DNA of 5,749 nt, from contig JAUUYJ010000174.1 in the NCBI GenBank assembly GCA_030588275.1, positions 1 through 5,749 of the forward strand, written 5' to 3'. The position numbers and the translations under genes are program-made. Below, piece after piece: positions 1 through 5,731 of the stretch. Every line of letters starts with the position of its first letter. The first letter of the stretch is position 1. The stretch comes from Candidatus Zixiibacteriota bacterium. Its GTDB lineage: Bacteria; Zixibacteria; MSB-5A5; GN15; JAAZOE01. Under the pieces are notes generated by a model. The model had not been told where the DNA came from, searched no databases, and was given only the letters and a program-made list of their open reading frames with translations.

Positions 1-2315
1 ACCGCATCAAGAATTTCCGGTAACGGAAACAGATCATTTTTCAGGATCGGTGCAAAGGTTACAATCCGTACACCATCACGAGAGACCCCATCATAAATAG
101 CGTTATTCTCCGGGCTATAGGTTGATCCGGCAACCCACAAAACATCATCCTTCTCCGCCACATCCAGCCTAAACCGATCCAGATCCAAAACGTCAACCCC
201 CGCCACCCCTGTCACACTATCTGAGGCTTCCTCAGATCGTTTCAAATTGAGTGCATAAAATTCTTTTTGGGAATAATTCAGAGCATCATCAACGGTCGAA
301 AACTGAACCAAATGGCGCGGATAGCGAGGACTAAAGCGCATCGTTGTCCCCCCCTCAACAACCATCTGCCCCATCCCCAGGGCAACTGAAGCAATTCCAT
401 CGGCCGACTCCATTGGAGGTATCGGATAGAAATTATGAGACCGAGCCACCCCGGCAAAATCGGGGTAAAACCGATTGTCATGCTTCTGCCCAACCAGTCG
501 TTGAATGATAACGGCCATTTTTTCTTCTTCAAGGCGATATGGAGTGGCCTTAATATACGCCTTGGAGTGGACCGAATAGGTTGAGGCAAAAACGCGCTTA
601 ATCGCCCCCTCCAGTTCGCTCAACCGGGAATCAATATCAGGATGATTATTGGGCAACATGTAAGTGGCATACACTCCGGCAAACGGCTGATACTGAGAAT
701 CCTCCAACAGGCTTGAAGATCTGATCGCCAGAGGAAAAGTGGCAATGTTCAAAAATTCCTGGAGCTTTCTGATGACGCTGTGTGGCAGTTGACCCTTTAC
801 AAAACGCTCTTCAATGAGAGCATCATCATCACAATTGATGGCAAAATCAACAAGGTCATTCATCTCCATAAACTTATCAAAGATATCGCTCGATAGAATC
901 ACCGTCGCCGGAATATACAGATTGACTTTGCCAAAACGACGAGCCAACCCGGAAGTATTAATCAATGATCGGCCAAACGCCAGACCGCGCCCTTTACCCC
1001 CTAATGATCCTTTGCCAATACGGGCGAAACCATCAATATCATCAAACGATTCCGGATCAAAATCGACAATCGCTCGCTTTAACTGGGTGGCGCGGTACTC
1101 TTTGAGGTATTGTGTCAATGCTTCCCGCAATACCTCAGGTGTTGAATAATCGGAAACCTTGCACGGCCTCAGTTTGTGAGCCAGAAAAAACTCGGTCCGC
1201 GCCTTGAGCCAGTTAGAAAAATGATTGCGTTCGGCATGGAACAGAAGGCACTCGCGCGGAATGGTCCGGATATTTCGGCGCAATTCTTTGAGATCCCGCG
1301 CCCGGGCAACCTCTTCTCCATCCGGCATACAAAAGACAAAATCGCCGAAGCTAAAATACTTTTTTAGAAATTTGCGCAGATCGTGCAGAAGAACCGGGGA
1401 ATTTTTCAGAATAAATGATGCCCCCAACCGATGCGCCTCAACTTCCGCTCCCGGTTCGTTGGATTGGAGCAATATCGGTACATCCGGATGCGCCTTTTTA
1501 ATCGCCTTGGCAAATTTGAATCCAGCCTGCCGATCATGCTTCCCCTTTCGAGGAAAACGGATATCGGAGATTACCCCTAAGACGGTCTCGTGATATTTTT
1601 TGAAAAATGACCAGGCCTCTTCATAGTCATGACACAATATTATTTTGGGCCGTGCCCGCATCCGCATCAATCGATGGGCGGTGTTGATCCCCTCGGCGAT
1701 GACCTGCTGAGAATGACGTATCAGCTCGGTATAAATTATCGGCAGGTATGATGAATAAAATTTGACGCTGTCTTCGACTAAGATAATCGATTGAACCCCG
1801 ACGATTTTGGTATCCCGCTTGACGTTTAAAATATCCTCGATACATTTGATAATCGCCAGCATGATATTAAAATCACCCTGCCACATAAACAGCTTATCAA
1901 AGCAGGCAACCTCTTTACACGATCTCAAATCGTTTAAAGCTCTGGTATCATAAGATAAAAAAACCAACGGAATTTTGTCATTGACCTTCCTCAACCGGGT
2001 AGCGAAATCCATAACGTGCATATCTTCGAGATGATGGGTAGTAATAATCAGATCAAACCGGCCCGGTTCAGAGGCGAGCTTGAGCGCCTCTTTGCCGGAA
2101 GAAACTCGGGTAATTTCAGGCGTGTGCGACAGGTTCAGATCTATATATTCGCTTAAAAGCAGTTCGTAAAGTTGCCCATCTTCCCCAAGGATAAACGAAT
2201 CGTACAGGCTGGACACCAGCAGGACTTCGTTTATCCGAAATTTCATCAAATCATGAAAACGGACAAAACGATTTGCCGGTTCATCCTCTAAATTTAGTGG
2301 TTCAATATTTGACAT
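1..2315 (-). CDS. Tandem receiver domains fused to a PEP synthase/PPDK-type ATP-binding domain (3' end off window)
   Basis: 771 residues are visible; the C-terminus lies beyond position 1. Residues about 20-160 read as a response-regulator-like fold that lacks the acidic pair and the phospho-acceptor Asp (the strand ends LIITTHH). Residues about 176-315 are a second receiver with E181/D182 (ILVEDS), Asp251 in ISDIRFP, Ser285 and Lys304 (ILKNSP), the full set expected for phosphorylation. From about residue 430 comes a PPDK_N/PEP-synthase N-terminal domain: GGKG at 439-442, AIRSSSLLED from 530, FAG at 545-547, Q605 in VIIQRLVG, and GMGQMVVEGG at 647-656. In this family the domain binds ATP and passes phosphate to a mobile histidine domain, which is not visible here. 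The start is ATG 2313-2315, with an in-frame stop just upstream (2331-2333); the Shine-Dalgarno site is weak. It is divergent from the flavin-protein gene. A true PEP synthase is unlikely because of the N-terminal receivers; a regulatory or phosphotransfer role is inference. Confidence 0.88.
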   Translation of the reverse strand, partial: MSNIEPLNLEDEPANRFVRFHDLMKFRINEVLLVSSLYDSFILGEDGQLYELLLSEYIDLNLSHTPEITRVSSGKEALKLASEPGRFDLIITTHHLEDMHVMDFATRLRKVNDKIPLVFLSYDTRALNDLRSCKEVACFDKLFMWQGDFNIMLAIIKCIEDILNVKRDTKIVGVQSIILVEDSVKFYSSYLPIIYTELIRHSQQVIAEGINTAHRLMRMRARPKIILCHDYEEAWSFFKKYHETVLGVISDIRFPRKGKHDRQAGFKFAKAIKKAHPDVPILLQSNEPGAEVEAHRLGASFILKNSPVLLHDLRKFLKKYFSFGDFVFCMPDGEEVARARDLKELRRNIRTIPRECLLFHAERNHFSNWLKARTEFFLAHKLRPCKVSDYSTPEVLREALTQYLKEYRATQLKRAIVDFDPESFDDIDGFARIGKGSLGGKGRGLAFGRSLINTSGLARRFGKVNLYIPATVILSSDIFDKFMEMNDLVDFAINCDDDALIEERFVKGQLPHSVIRKLQEFLNIATFPLAIRSSSLLEDSQYQPFAGVYATYMLPNNHPDIDSRLSELEGAIKRVFASTYSVHSKAYIKATPYRLEEEKMAVIIQRLVGQKHDNRFYPDFAGVARSHNFYPIPPMESADGIASVALGMGQMVVEGGTTMRFSPRYPRHLVQFSTVDDALNYSQKEFYALNLKRSEEASDSVTGVAGVDVLDLDRFRLDVAEKDDVLWVAGSTYSPENNAIYDGVSRDGVRIVTFAPILKNDLFPLPEILDA

Positions 2316-2362
2316 TAATTCCGGCCATTCTTATCAGGTAGCATCAGTTGAAAACATGCCTT

Positions 2363-2391
2363 ATTATAATCGGCCTGTCAATTGAAAACCA
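2363..2391 (-). promoter_or_regulatory. Putative promoter for the receiver/PPDK_N gene
   Basis: Read on the minus strand there is a perfect -10 hexamer TATAAT at 2368-2363, about 48 bp upstream of the ATG at 2315. A 17-bp spacer places the -35 over TGGTTT (2391-2386), which is a poor match. TTGACA also occurs at 2382-2377 but is too close to this -10 to pair with it. The -10 is convincing in position, the -35 is not. Confidence 0.38.
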
Positions 2392-2412
2392 TACCTCTCA
2401 AGACAATTGTCT
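2378..2412. promoter_or_regulatory. Two CAATTG-centred palindromes, possible operator
   Basis: In the divergent intergenic region, AGACAATTGTCT (2401-2412) is a perfect 12-bp palindrome and TCAATTGA (2378-2385) a perfect 8-bp one. Their centres lie 25 bp apart, and the second overlaps the spacer of the putative minus-strand promoter. This could be a pair of sites for a dimeric regulator acting on the receiver/PPDK_N gene. There is no further support, and short AT-rich palindromes occur by chance. Confidence 0.22.
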
Positions 2413-2590
2413 GCCCGGAACATGATTGATAAATAAATACCGACAACCCGCTCCAACCATTCTTTTCCCGGTTGTTCTCACAAAAAGTAGTGATCCAATT
2501 ATTTGATATGATATACGACTCAACCGCCCTAAATTTACTGCAATGTGGTCAAATAGTATTAGAGTGAAAACAAAAGGATGACAAAATATC

Positions 2591-3202
2591 ATGCGGCGTA
2601 AAGAGCATAATGTCGATGATCCGGCCGTTTTTGATTTTATTGCGAGTCGGGCAGAAGTAGGGTATCTTGGGATTTTGACCACCGATGGTTACCCTCGTGT
2701 CATACCGGTCAACTTTGCCATGTATGAAAATAATATATATTTTCATGGAGCCATAGCGGGAGAAAAATTTGACCTCCTTCAACAATCACCCAAGGTAACT
2801 TTTTCAATCGATCTCCCCTATTCCTACATCCCCTCCTACTGGCTGACCGAAGAGAATGCCTGCGATGCCACGATGTTCTATAAATCAGCTTTGGTCAAAG
2901 GGATTGGCTCGGTCGTCTCCAACCCGGATGAAAAAATAAATGGCCTTAATTTATTAATGGAAAAGCATCAGCCAGAGGGACGGTACCAAACGATGACCGC
3001 AACCTCAGAGCTGTACAAAAAAATTATTAAGGCAACGGTGATGTTCAAAGTCGAACCGAATGATATCAGCATCAAAGTCAACTTCCGGCGCAAGCAGAGG
3101 ATAGAGGTTGATCTCAAACTGATTGATAAATTAAGGGAACGAGGAACCAAAGTTGACTTAGAGACGGCGGCTGAAATTCAGAAAATTGTCGATGCCAAAT
3201 AA
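2591..3202 (+). CDS. Pyridoxamine 5'-phosphate oxidase-like / NimA-type FMN-binding split-barrel protein
   Basis: 203 residues. The N-terminal part matches the split beta-barrel of the NimA/PNPOx-like superfamily: GYLGILTTDGYPRVIPVNFA (24-43), then IYFHGAIAGEKFDLL (49-63) with His52 and Lys59 where family members bind FMN, and a second strand pair around ALVKGIGSVVSN. After it comes the helix with LLMEKHQPEGRY typical of the NimA group. Such proteins usually bind FMN or a related cofactor and act as cytoplasmic reductases or oxidases; a few reduce nitroimidazoles, but most have no known substrate. The last ~45 residues form a charged, partly helical tail. The start is ATG 2591. AAAGGA at 2573-2578 is the best ribosome site, with a rather long gap of 12 bases; no alternative in-frame start is open upstream. 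It stands alone on the plus strand between two minus-strand genes. The family call is firm, the substrate unknown. Confidence 0.87.
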   Translation: MRRKEHNVDDPAVFDFIASRAEVGYLGILTTDGYPRVIPVNFAMYENNIYFHGAIAGEKFDLLQQSPKVTFSIDLPYSYIPSYWLTEENACDATMFYKSALVKGIGSVVSNPDEKINGLNLLMEKHQPEGRYQTMTATSELYKKIIKATVMFKVEPNDISIKVNFRRKQRIEVDLKLIDKLRERGTKVDLETAAEIQKIVDAK

Positions 3203-3208
3203 AACAAC

Positions 3209-3234
3209 GCTCCTCAATCGGATTGATGAGGAGC
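3209..3234. terminator. Hairpin between convergent genes, probable terminator
   Basis: GCTCCTCA (3209-3216) pairs perfectly with TGAGGAGC (3227-3234) around a 10-base loop. It begins 6 bases after the stop of the split-barrel gene and lies about 40 bases past the stop of the convergent RDD gene. On the minus strand the stem is followed by a U-rich tract (GTTGTTTTATTT), so it best fits a Rho-independent terminator for the RDD gene. On the plus strand the tail is not U-rich, so stopping there would be weaker. Confidence 0.6.
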
Positions 3235-3272
3235 ATTGCGTAAATATTGGCTAAATCAAGCTGTCATAAAAA

Positions 3273-4016
3273 TCAAGCATTGACAACCTTGGTGCTGGCT
3301 ATCATGTCATGAAGACAGCGGCGCTCCTGACCGAAGATAAACAGAATATCGACAAAGGCATAGATTGACCCGACTAAAGGGATGGCCGATATCAAGCCAT
3401 TGACAAATCCGCGCATCAGAACATTCTTTAAGAAGCCGCTTGCTTCACCATCCGGATAACTGACGATTCTTATCCCAACAACTTTTTTGCCAATCGTTTG
3501 ACCACAGGTCGTCAAAAGATAGATTTGGATAATACACAAAACTATAATTGCCGCGACGAGGAAAAACAGGCTGGCCCCCATGGCCGATTCATCAATTCCC
3601 GACAAGCCGGATGAGCCGGCCATCAAGAAAAACATCAAATATATTCCAGCAACACAGGCACCATCGACCAGAGAAGCTCCAAGGCGCGATCCCAAACTGG
3701 CCAGCGAATCGGTCTCGGGTAAAATATCCAGAGTCTGCCCACCACCAAAGCCGCCGCTCTGCTGTTGTGGAATAGGAGTGGCGGAACCGCCAAAGCTAGG
3801 GTCGCCTCCGATAACTTCTCCCGCCTGAACCACAGCATGAGAATCGGTACCTACGCCCGCACCGACCGGGCTGGCCGACAGACCACCATCATTGGTCGAG
3901 GCATCGGGTGCTTTGCTGGGTTGACTGCATCCAGGACAAAAGCATTGTGTTCCAGCCTGAAAAAGTTGAAAAGGAATCTGCATCCCACAATTGGGACAGG
4001 GATAATTACTCGCCAT
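3273..4016 (-). CDS. Zinc-ribbon plus RDD-domain membrane protein
   Basis: 247 residues from ATG 4014-4016. The N-terminus is a short zinc ribbon: CPNC at 7-10 and CFCPGC at 25-30, giving two CxxC pairs likely to bind one zinc. Residues about 31-104 are a low-complexity Gly/Pro/Ser/Gln linker, probably disordered. From about 105 an RDD domain follows: SRLGASLVDG (Arg111, Asp118), a first membrane helix about 119-135, a second about 147-169, then the family's GQTIGKKVVGIRIV (172-185), a third hydrophobic segment about 204-228, and the end motif RRCLHDMIASTKVV. RDD proteins are inner-membrane proteins of mostly unknown function, some linked to ion transport. The start is set by GAGGTG six bases before the ATG. 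The frame stays open upstream to a TTG at 4205, but that extension lacks domain similarity and its start abuts a -10 box. A start at ATG 4046 (10 residues longer) is possible but has a poorly spaced GGAG. Confidence 0.88.
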   Translation of the reverse strand: MASNYPCPNCGMQIPFQLFQAGTQCFCPGCSQPSKAPDASTNDGGLSASPVGAGVGTDSHAVVQAGEVIGGDPSFGGSATPIPQQQSGGFGGGQTLDILPETDSLASLGSRLGASLVDGACVAGIYLMFFLMAGSSGLSGIDESAMGASLFFLVAAIIVLCIIQIYLLTTCGQTIGKKVVGIRIVSYPDGEASGFLKNVLMRGFVNGLISAIPLVGSIYAFVDILFIFGQERRCLHDMIASTKVVNA

Positions 4017-4204
4017 TTTCTCCACCTCTCTTTGGGCCGCTTCCATTAGCTCCGTTAAATCCGGAAGATCGCCAAACGATACGGCTCGATCAATTCTCCA
4101 CAGCCAGGCATAAACTAAAAAACGAACAGAAAATACTGTCCTGATATGAAGGTTATATCGGCAGATTGGGTGGGTGAGAATTGTAGATTTATATTTTTCG
4201 GACA

Positions 4205-4210
4205 ATTATA
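4205..4210 (-). promoter_or_regulatory. Putative -10 box for the RDD gene
   Basis: A consensus TATAAT on the minus strand in the context GGCTATAATTG. The best -35 candidate, TTGCCG, sits 20 bases upstream, longer than ideal. It is the only good -10 between the 71-aa gene and the RDD start, but the surrounding DNA is AT-rich. Confidence 0.3.
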
Positions 4211-4269
4211 GCCACAATTAAGCAGTTGATCGGCAAAAAATGGTCAGTTATTAAACAGCAACGGTTAGC

Positions 4270-4293
4270 TCTTTTCACCTCTTGGTGAGGAGA
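4270..4293. terminator. Stem-loop downstream of the 71-aa gene
   Basis: TCTTTTCACC (4270-4279) and GGTGAGGAGA (4284-4293) form a 10-bp stem with two G-U pairs and a TCTT tetraloop when read on the plus strand. In minus-strand RNA, the strand of the neighbouring genes, the two G-U pairs become A-C mismatches and only the 5-bp TCACC/GGTGA core around the loop is firm. No U-tract follows on that strand. It lies about 45 bases past the stop of the 71-aa gene, so it may be a weak terminator or processing hairpin. Confidence 0.25.
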
Positions 4294-4335
4294 AGCGATA
4301 ATATCAAGTGGCCACTCCCCGGAAATAACAGTAAT

Positions 4336-4551
4336 TTATTCCCCCTCTTTTTTTCCCTCTTTTTTCATAACCTCCTGAAATTTCTTCCAGGTCATTTTAT
4401 ATCCATAGCTACTGCTTCGTGGTACCCAAACGACAGCTCCCTTGCTAACCTTGAAAGTCCCAAGAGCAGAATCTCCTTCAGATACCTTAAAAACGATATC
4501 GGCTTTACCCAATTCTCTAAACGGAATATCAAATTTTACCTTATAAGCCAT
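4336..4551 (-). CDS. Small hypothetical protein (71 aa)
   Basis: A 71-residue protein of unknown function, not firmly recognised. It begins MAYKVKFDIPFRELGKADIVF and looks like a small beta-rich domain: alternating hydrophobic strands at about 3-9, 17-23 and 29-34, then a VSKGAVVWVPRSSSYGYKM stretch (34-52) with a Gly/aromatic turn. A short amphipathic helix (WKKFQEVMKK) and a Lys/Glu-rich tail follow. It has no signal peptide, membrane segment or cysteine pair. GGAG at 4560-4557 lies five bases before the ATG, a good ribosome site, and the hydrophobic pattern is regular, so the frame is very likely real. It follows the EEP-family gene on the same strand after 84 bases with no strong terminator between, so the two may share a transcript. 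The pattern resembles small conserved hypothetical proteins seen in diverse bacteria, but that is memory, not a search result. Confidence 0.75.
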   Translation of the reverse strand: MAYKVKFDIPFRELGKADIVFKVSEGDSALGTFKVSKGAVVWVPRSSSYGYKMTWKKFQEVMKKEGKKEGE

Positions 4552-4560
4552 ATTTTCTCC

Positions 4561-4590
4561 AATTGAATTAACAATACGACAAGTTCAATT
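4561..4590. repeat. Inverted repeat just upstream of the 71-aa gene
   Basis: AATTGAA (4561-4567) and TTCAATT (4584-4590) are perfect 7-base inverted arms around a 16-base loop. In minus-strand RNA the second arm ends directly before the GGAG ribosome site of the 71-aa gene. The stem is AT-rich and weak, so it may be an operator-like DNA site, a mild translational control element, or chance. Confidence 0.25.
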
Positions 4591-4635
4591 TTCTCTTTTC
4601 AACGGCACCAGACACAAGCCAGCTAATTCCCCGTT

Positions 4636-5610
4636 CTAATTTCCCTTCTTTTTCGGTTTGAGAACTTGATCAAGATCGTGATCTTCATCGTCAGTACTAA
4701 TCGAAACCCATAAAGGAAGATGATCCGATATCTGATGCGTATATTTACTCAGAGTCATCCTTCGACCGGGAAACAGATTTTTACTGCTTTTGTTATAAAA
4801 GTCAATTACCCCACCATCACTCTTTTTAAAAAGTGACTTTAGACGAGGGACGCAAAGGATCTGGTCATAATGACTATCCTGCTTTAAATTACTTCCTTTT
4901 AGCTTGAGTAACGCAGGAGGCATCGACAATCCCTTTCGGGTAATCGCCCTGTACAACTTGTCACCGTTGGTGGGAATATTGAAGTCTCCCATCAGAATGA
5001 TATCCCGATCTACGACATACTTTTCCTTGCGCCGTTTGTCCACCCATTTGGCCAACAGTTCAAGAGGGGCAACCCGATTATCCTCATCCCCGGCCCATCG
5101 GATATGGACCGTTAGGAGCATAAAATCAAACGTACCGGCTCGGAACGAGGCCATATACGGCTTACGCCACCAACTCGCCTCCGGAAGATACTCTCCAGCA
5201 TTATTTTTTACTCGGAACCCATCCGCCTCAGCCGCCAATCCGGTAAATGATACCATGCGCTTATCGTATAGATAAGCAATCCGTTCGCTCAAACCGCCCC
5301 GGTCTTTGATATAATCGGAGAAGACCACTTTCCAGTAGGGGCCAAGAATGTCCATTACTTTCTTTAGCTCCCCGAGGTTATCACGCAGTTCGGTCAGGGC
5401 GATCAGGTCAAACTGATGCAAAATTTCAGCGATGTAATGTAGTGATGCCGCCGAGCGTCCCCCGGAGCCAAACTTTCTAATATTCCAGGTAGCAATATTC
5501 AGCGACTCATCCAAAGATGACGAGGGAATGTCTGCCCGTTTGATCCGGCCCCGCAAAAATTTCAGTCCAAGGGCAAATTTCTTATCTTTTAATATTTTCC
5601 CATGTTTCAT
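4636..5610 (-). CDS. Endonuclease/exonuclease/phosphatase (DNase I-fold) family protein
   Basis: 324 residues with the complete metal-dependent phosphodiesterase signature of the EEP superfamily: ATWNIR (Asn43), LTELRD (Glu74), LTVHIRWAG (His169), ILMGDFN (Asp209, Asn211), SHYDQI (Asp249) and ISDHLPLWV (Asp296, His297). These residues normally bind Mg2+ and cleave phosphodiester or phosphomonoester bonds in nucleic acids, lipids or phosphoproteins; the substrate cannot be read from sequence. The length is normal for the family. The first ~35 residues are lysine/arginine-rich with no clear signal peptide, and the C-terminus has an acidic patch (TDDEDHDLD) followed by a basic end (KPKKKGN), suggesting a cytoplasmic protein. 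ATG 5608-5610 is preceded by GGAGG with a seven-base gap, a strong ribosome site. It is probably the first gene of a short minus-strand unit with the 71-aa gene. Confidence 0.9.
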   Translation of the reverse strand: MKHGKILKDKKFALGLKFLRGRIKRADIPSSSLDESLNIATWNIRKFGSGGRSAASLHYIAEILHQFDLIALTELRDNLGELKKVMDILGPYWKVVFSDYIKDRGGLSERIAYLYDKRMVSFTGLAAEADGFRVKNNAGEYLPEASWWRKPYMASFRAGTFDFMLLTVHIRWAGDEDNRVAPLELLAKWVDKRRKEKYVVDRDIILMGDFNIPTNGDKLYRAITRKGLSMPPALLKLKGSNLKQDSHYDQILCVPRLKSLFKKSDGGVIDFYNKSSKNLFPGRRMTLSKYTHQISDHLPLWVSISTDDEDHDLDQVLKPKKKGN

Positions 5611-5690
5611 AATAAGCCTCCATCTAAAGGATTATTTTATCGTCATGGGTATTCGAGAGGTAAGTTAATATCGGGCCAACCCGTTTATTA

Positions 5691-5719
5691 TATATAAATA
5701 ATATTTATTGTTATTGCAA
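5691..5719 (-). promoter_or_regulatory. Putative promoter for the EEP-family gene
   Basis: On the minus strand TTGCAA (5719-5714) and TATATA (5696-5691) are separated by 17 bases; an overlapping TATAAT lies at 5692-5687. The site is about 80 bases upstream of the ATG, in the most AT-rich part of the window. The -35 matches at four of six positions. Placement directly after a terminator-like sequence supports a new transcription start here. Confidence 0.4.
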
Positions 5720-5731
5720 CTATTATTAATA

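Larger units (their letters stand above)
4017..4335. other. Long intergenic region / leader upstream of the RDD gene
   Basis: About 320 bases lie between the 71-aa gene and the RDD gene. The stretch holds the RDD ribosome site (about 4018-4028), a TATAAT hexamer on the minus strand at 4210-4205, and a hairpin at 4270-4293. If the TATAAT is used, the RDD mRNA has an untranslated leader of about 180 bases. Open frames here are short and show no recognisable domain. No known riboswitch was recognised. Confidence 0.4.

Noticed and set aside
278..589. 103-aa minus-strand open frame
   Set aside because: It lies inside the PPDK_N coding region in another frame and shows no domain; the receiver/PPDK_N frame has clear motifs across the same bases.
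814..1593. Three plus-strand open frames
   Set aside because: They are antisense to the receiver/PPDK_N gene, have arginine/serine-rich composition typical of shadow frames, and lack ribosome sites.
2578..2601. Tiny upstream frame (MTKYHAA) overlapping the start of the split-barrel gene
   Set aside because: Seven codons, no proper Shine-Dalgarno site of its own; probably chance.
2398..2785. Minus-strand open frames over the divergent region and the start of the split-barrel gene
   Set aside because: They overlap the well-supported plus-strand gene antisense and contain no recognisable motif.
3548..4144. Several plus-strand and minus-strand frames across the RDD gene
   Set aside because: All are antisense or out-of-frame shadows; the RDD frame alone shows the zinc ribbon, membrane helices and RDD motifs.
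4017..4205. 63-residue N-terminal extension of the RDD protein from a TTG codon
   Set aside because: The TTG has no ribosome site and abuts a TATAAT box, while GAGGTG is ideally spaced before the ATG at 4016, where the zinc ribbon begins.
4282..4566. 94-aa plus-strand frame opposite the 71-aa gene
   Set aside because: The minus-strand frame has a good ribosome site and a protein-like pattern; the plus-strand product is Phe/Ser/Asn-rich with no domain.
4904..5275. 123-aa plus-strand frame
   Set aside because: Antisense to the EEP-family gene, whose catalytic motifs span the same region.
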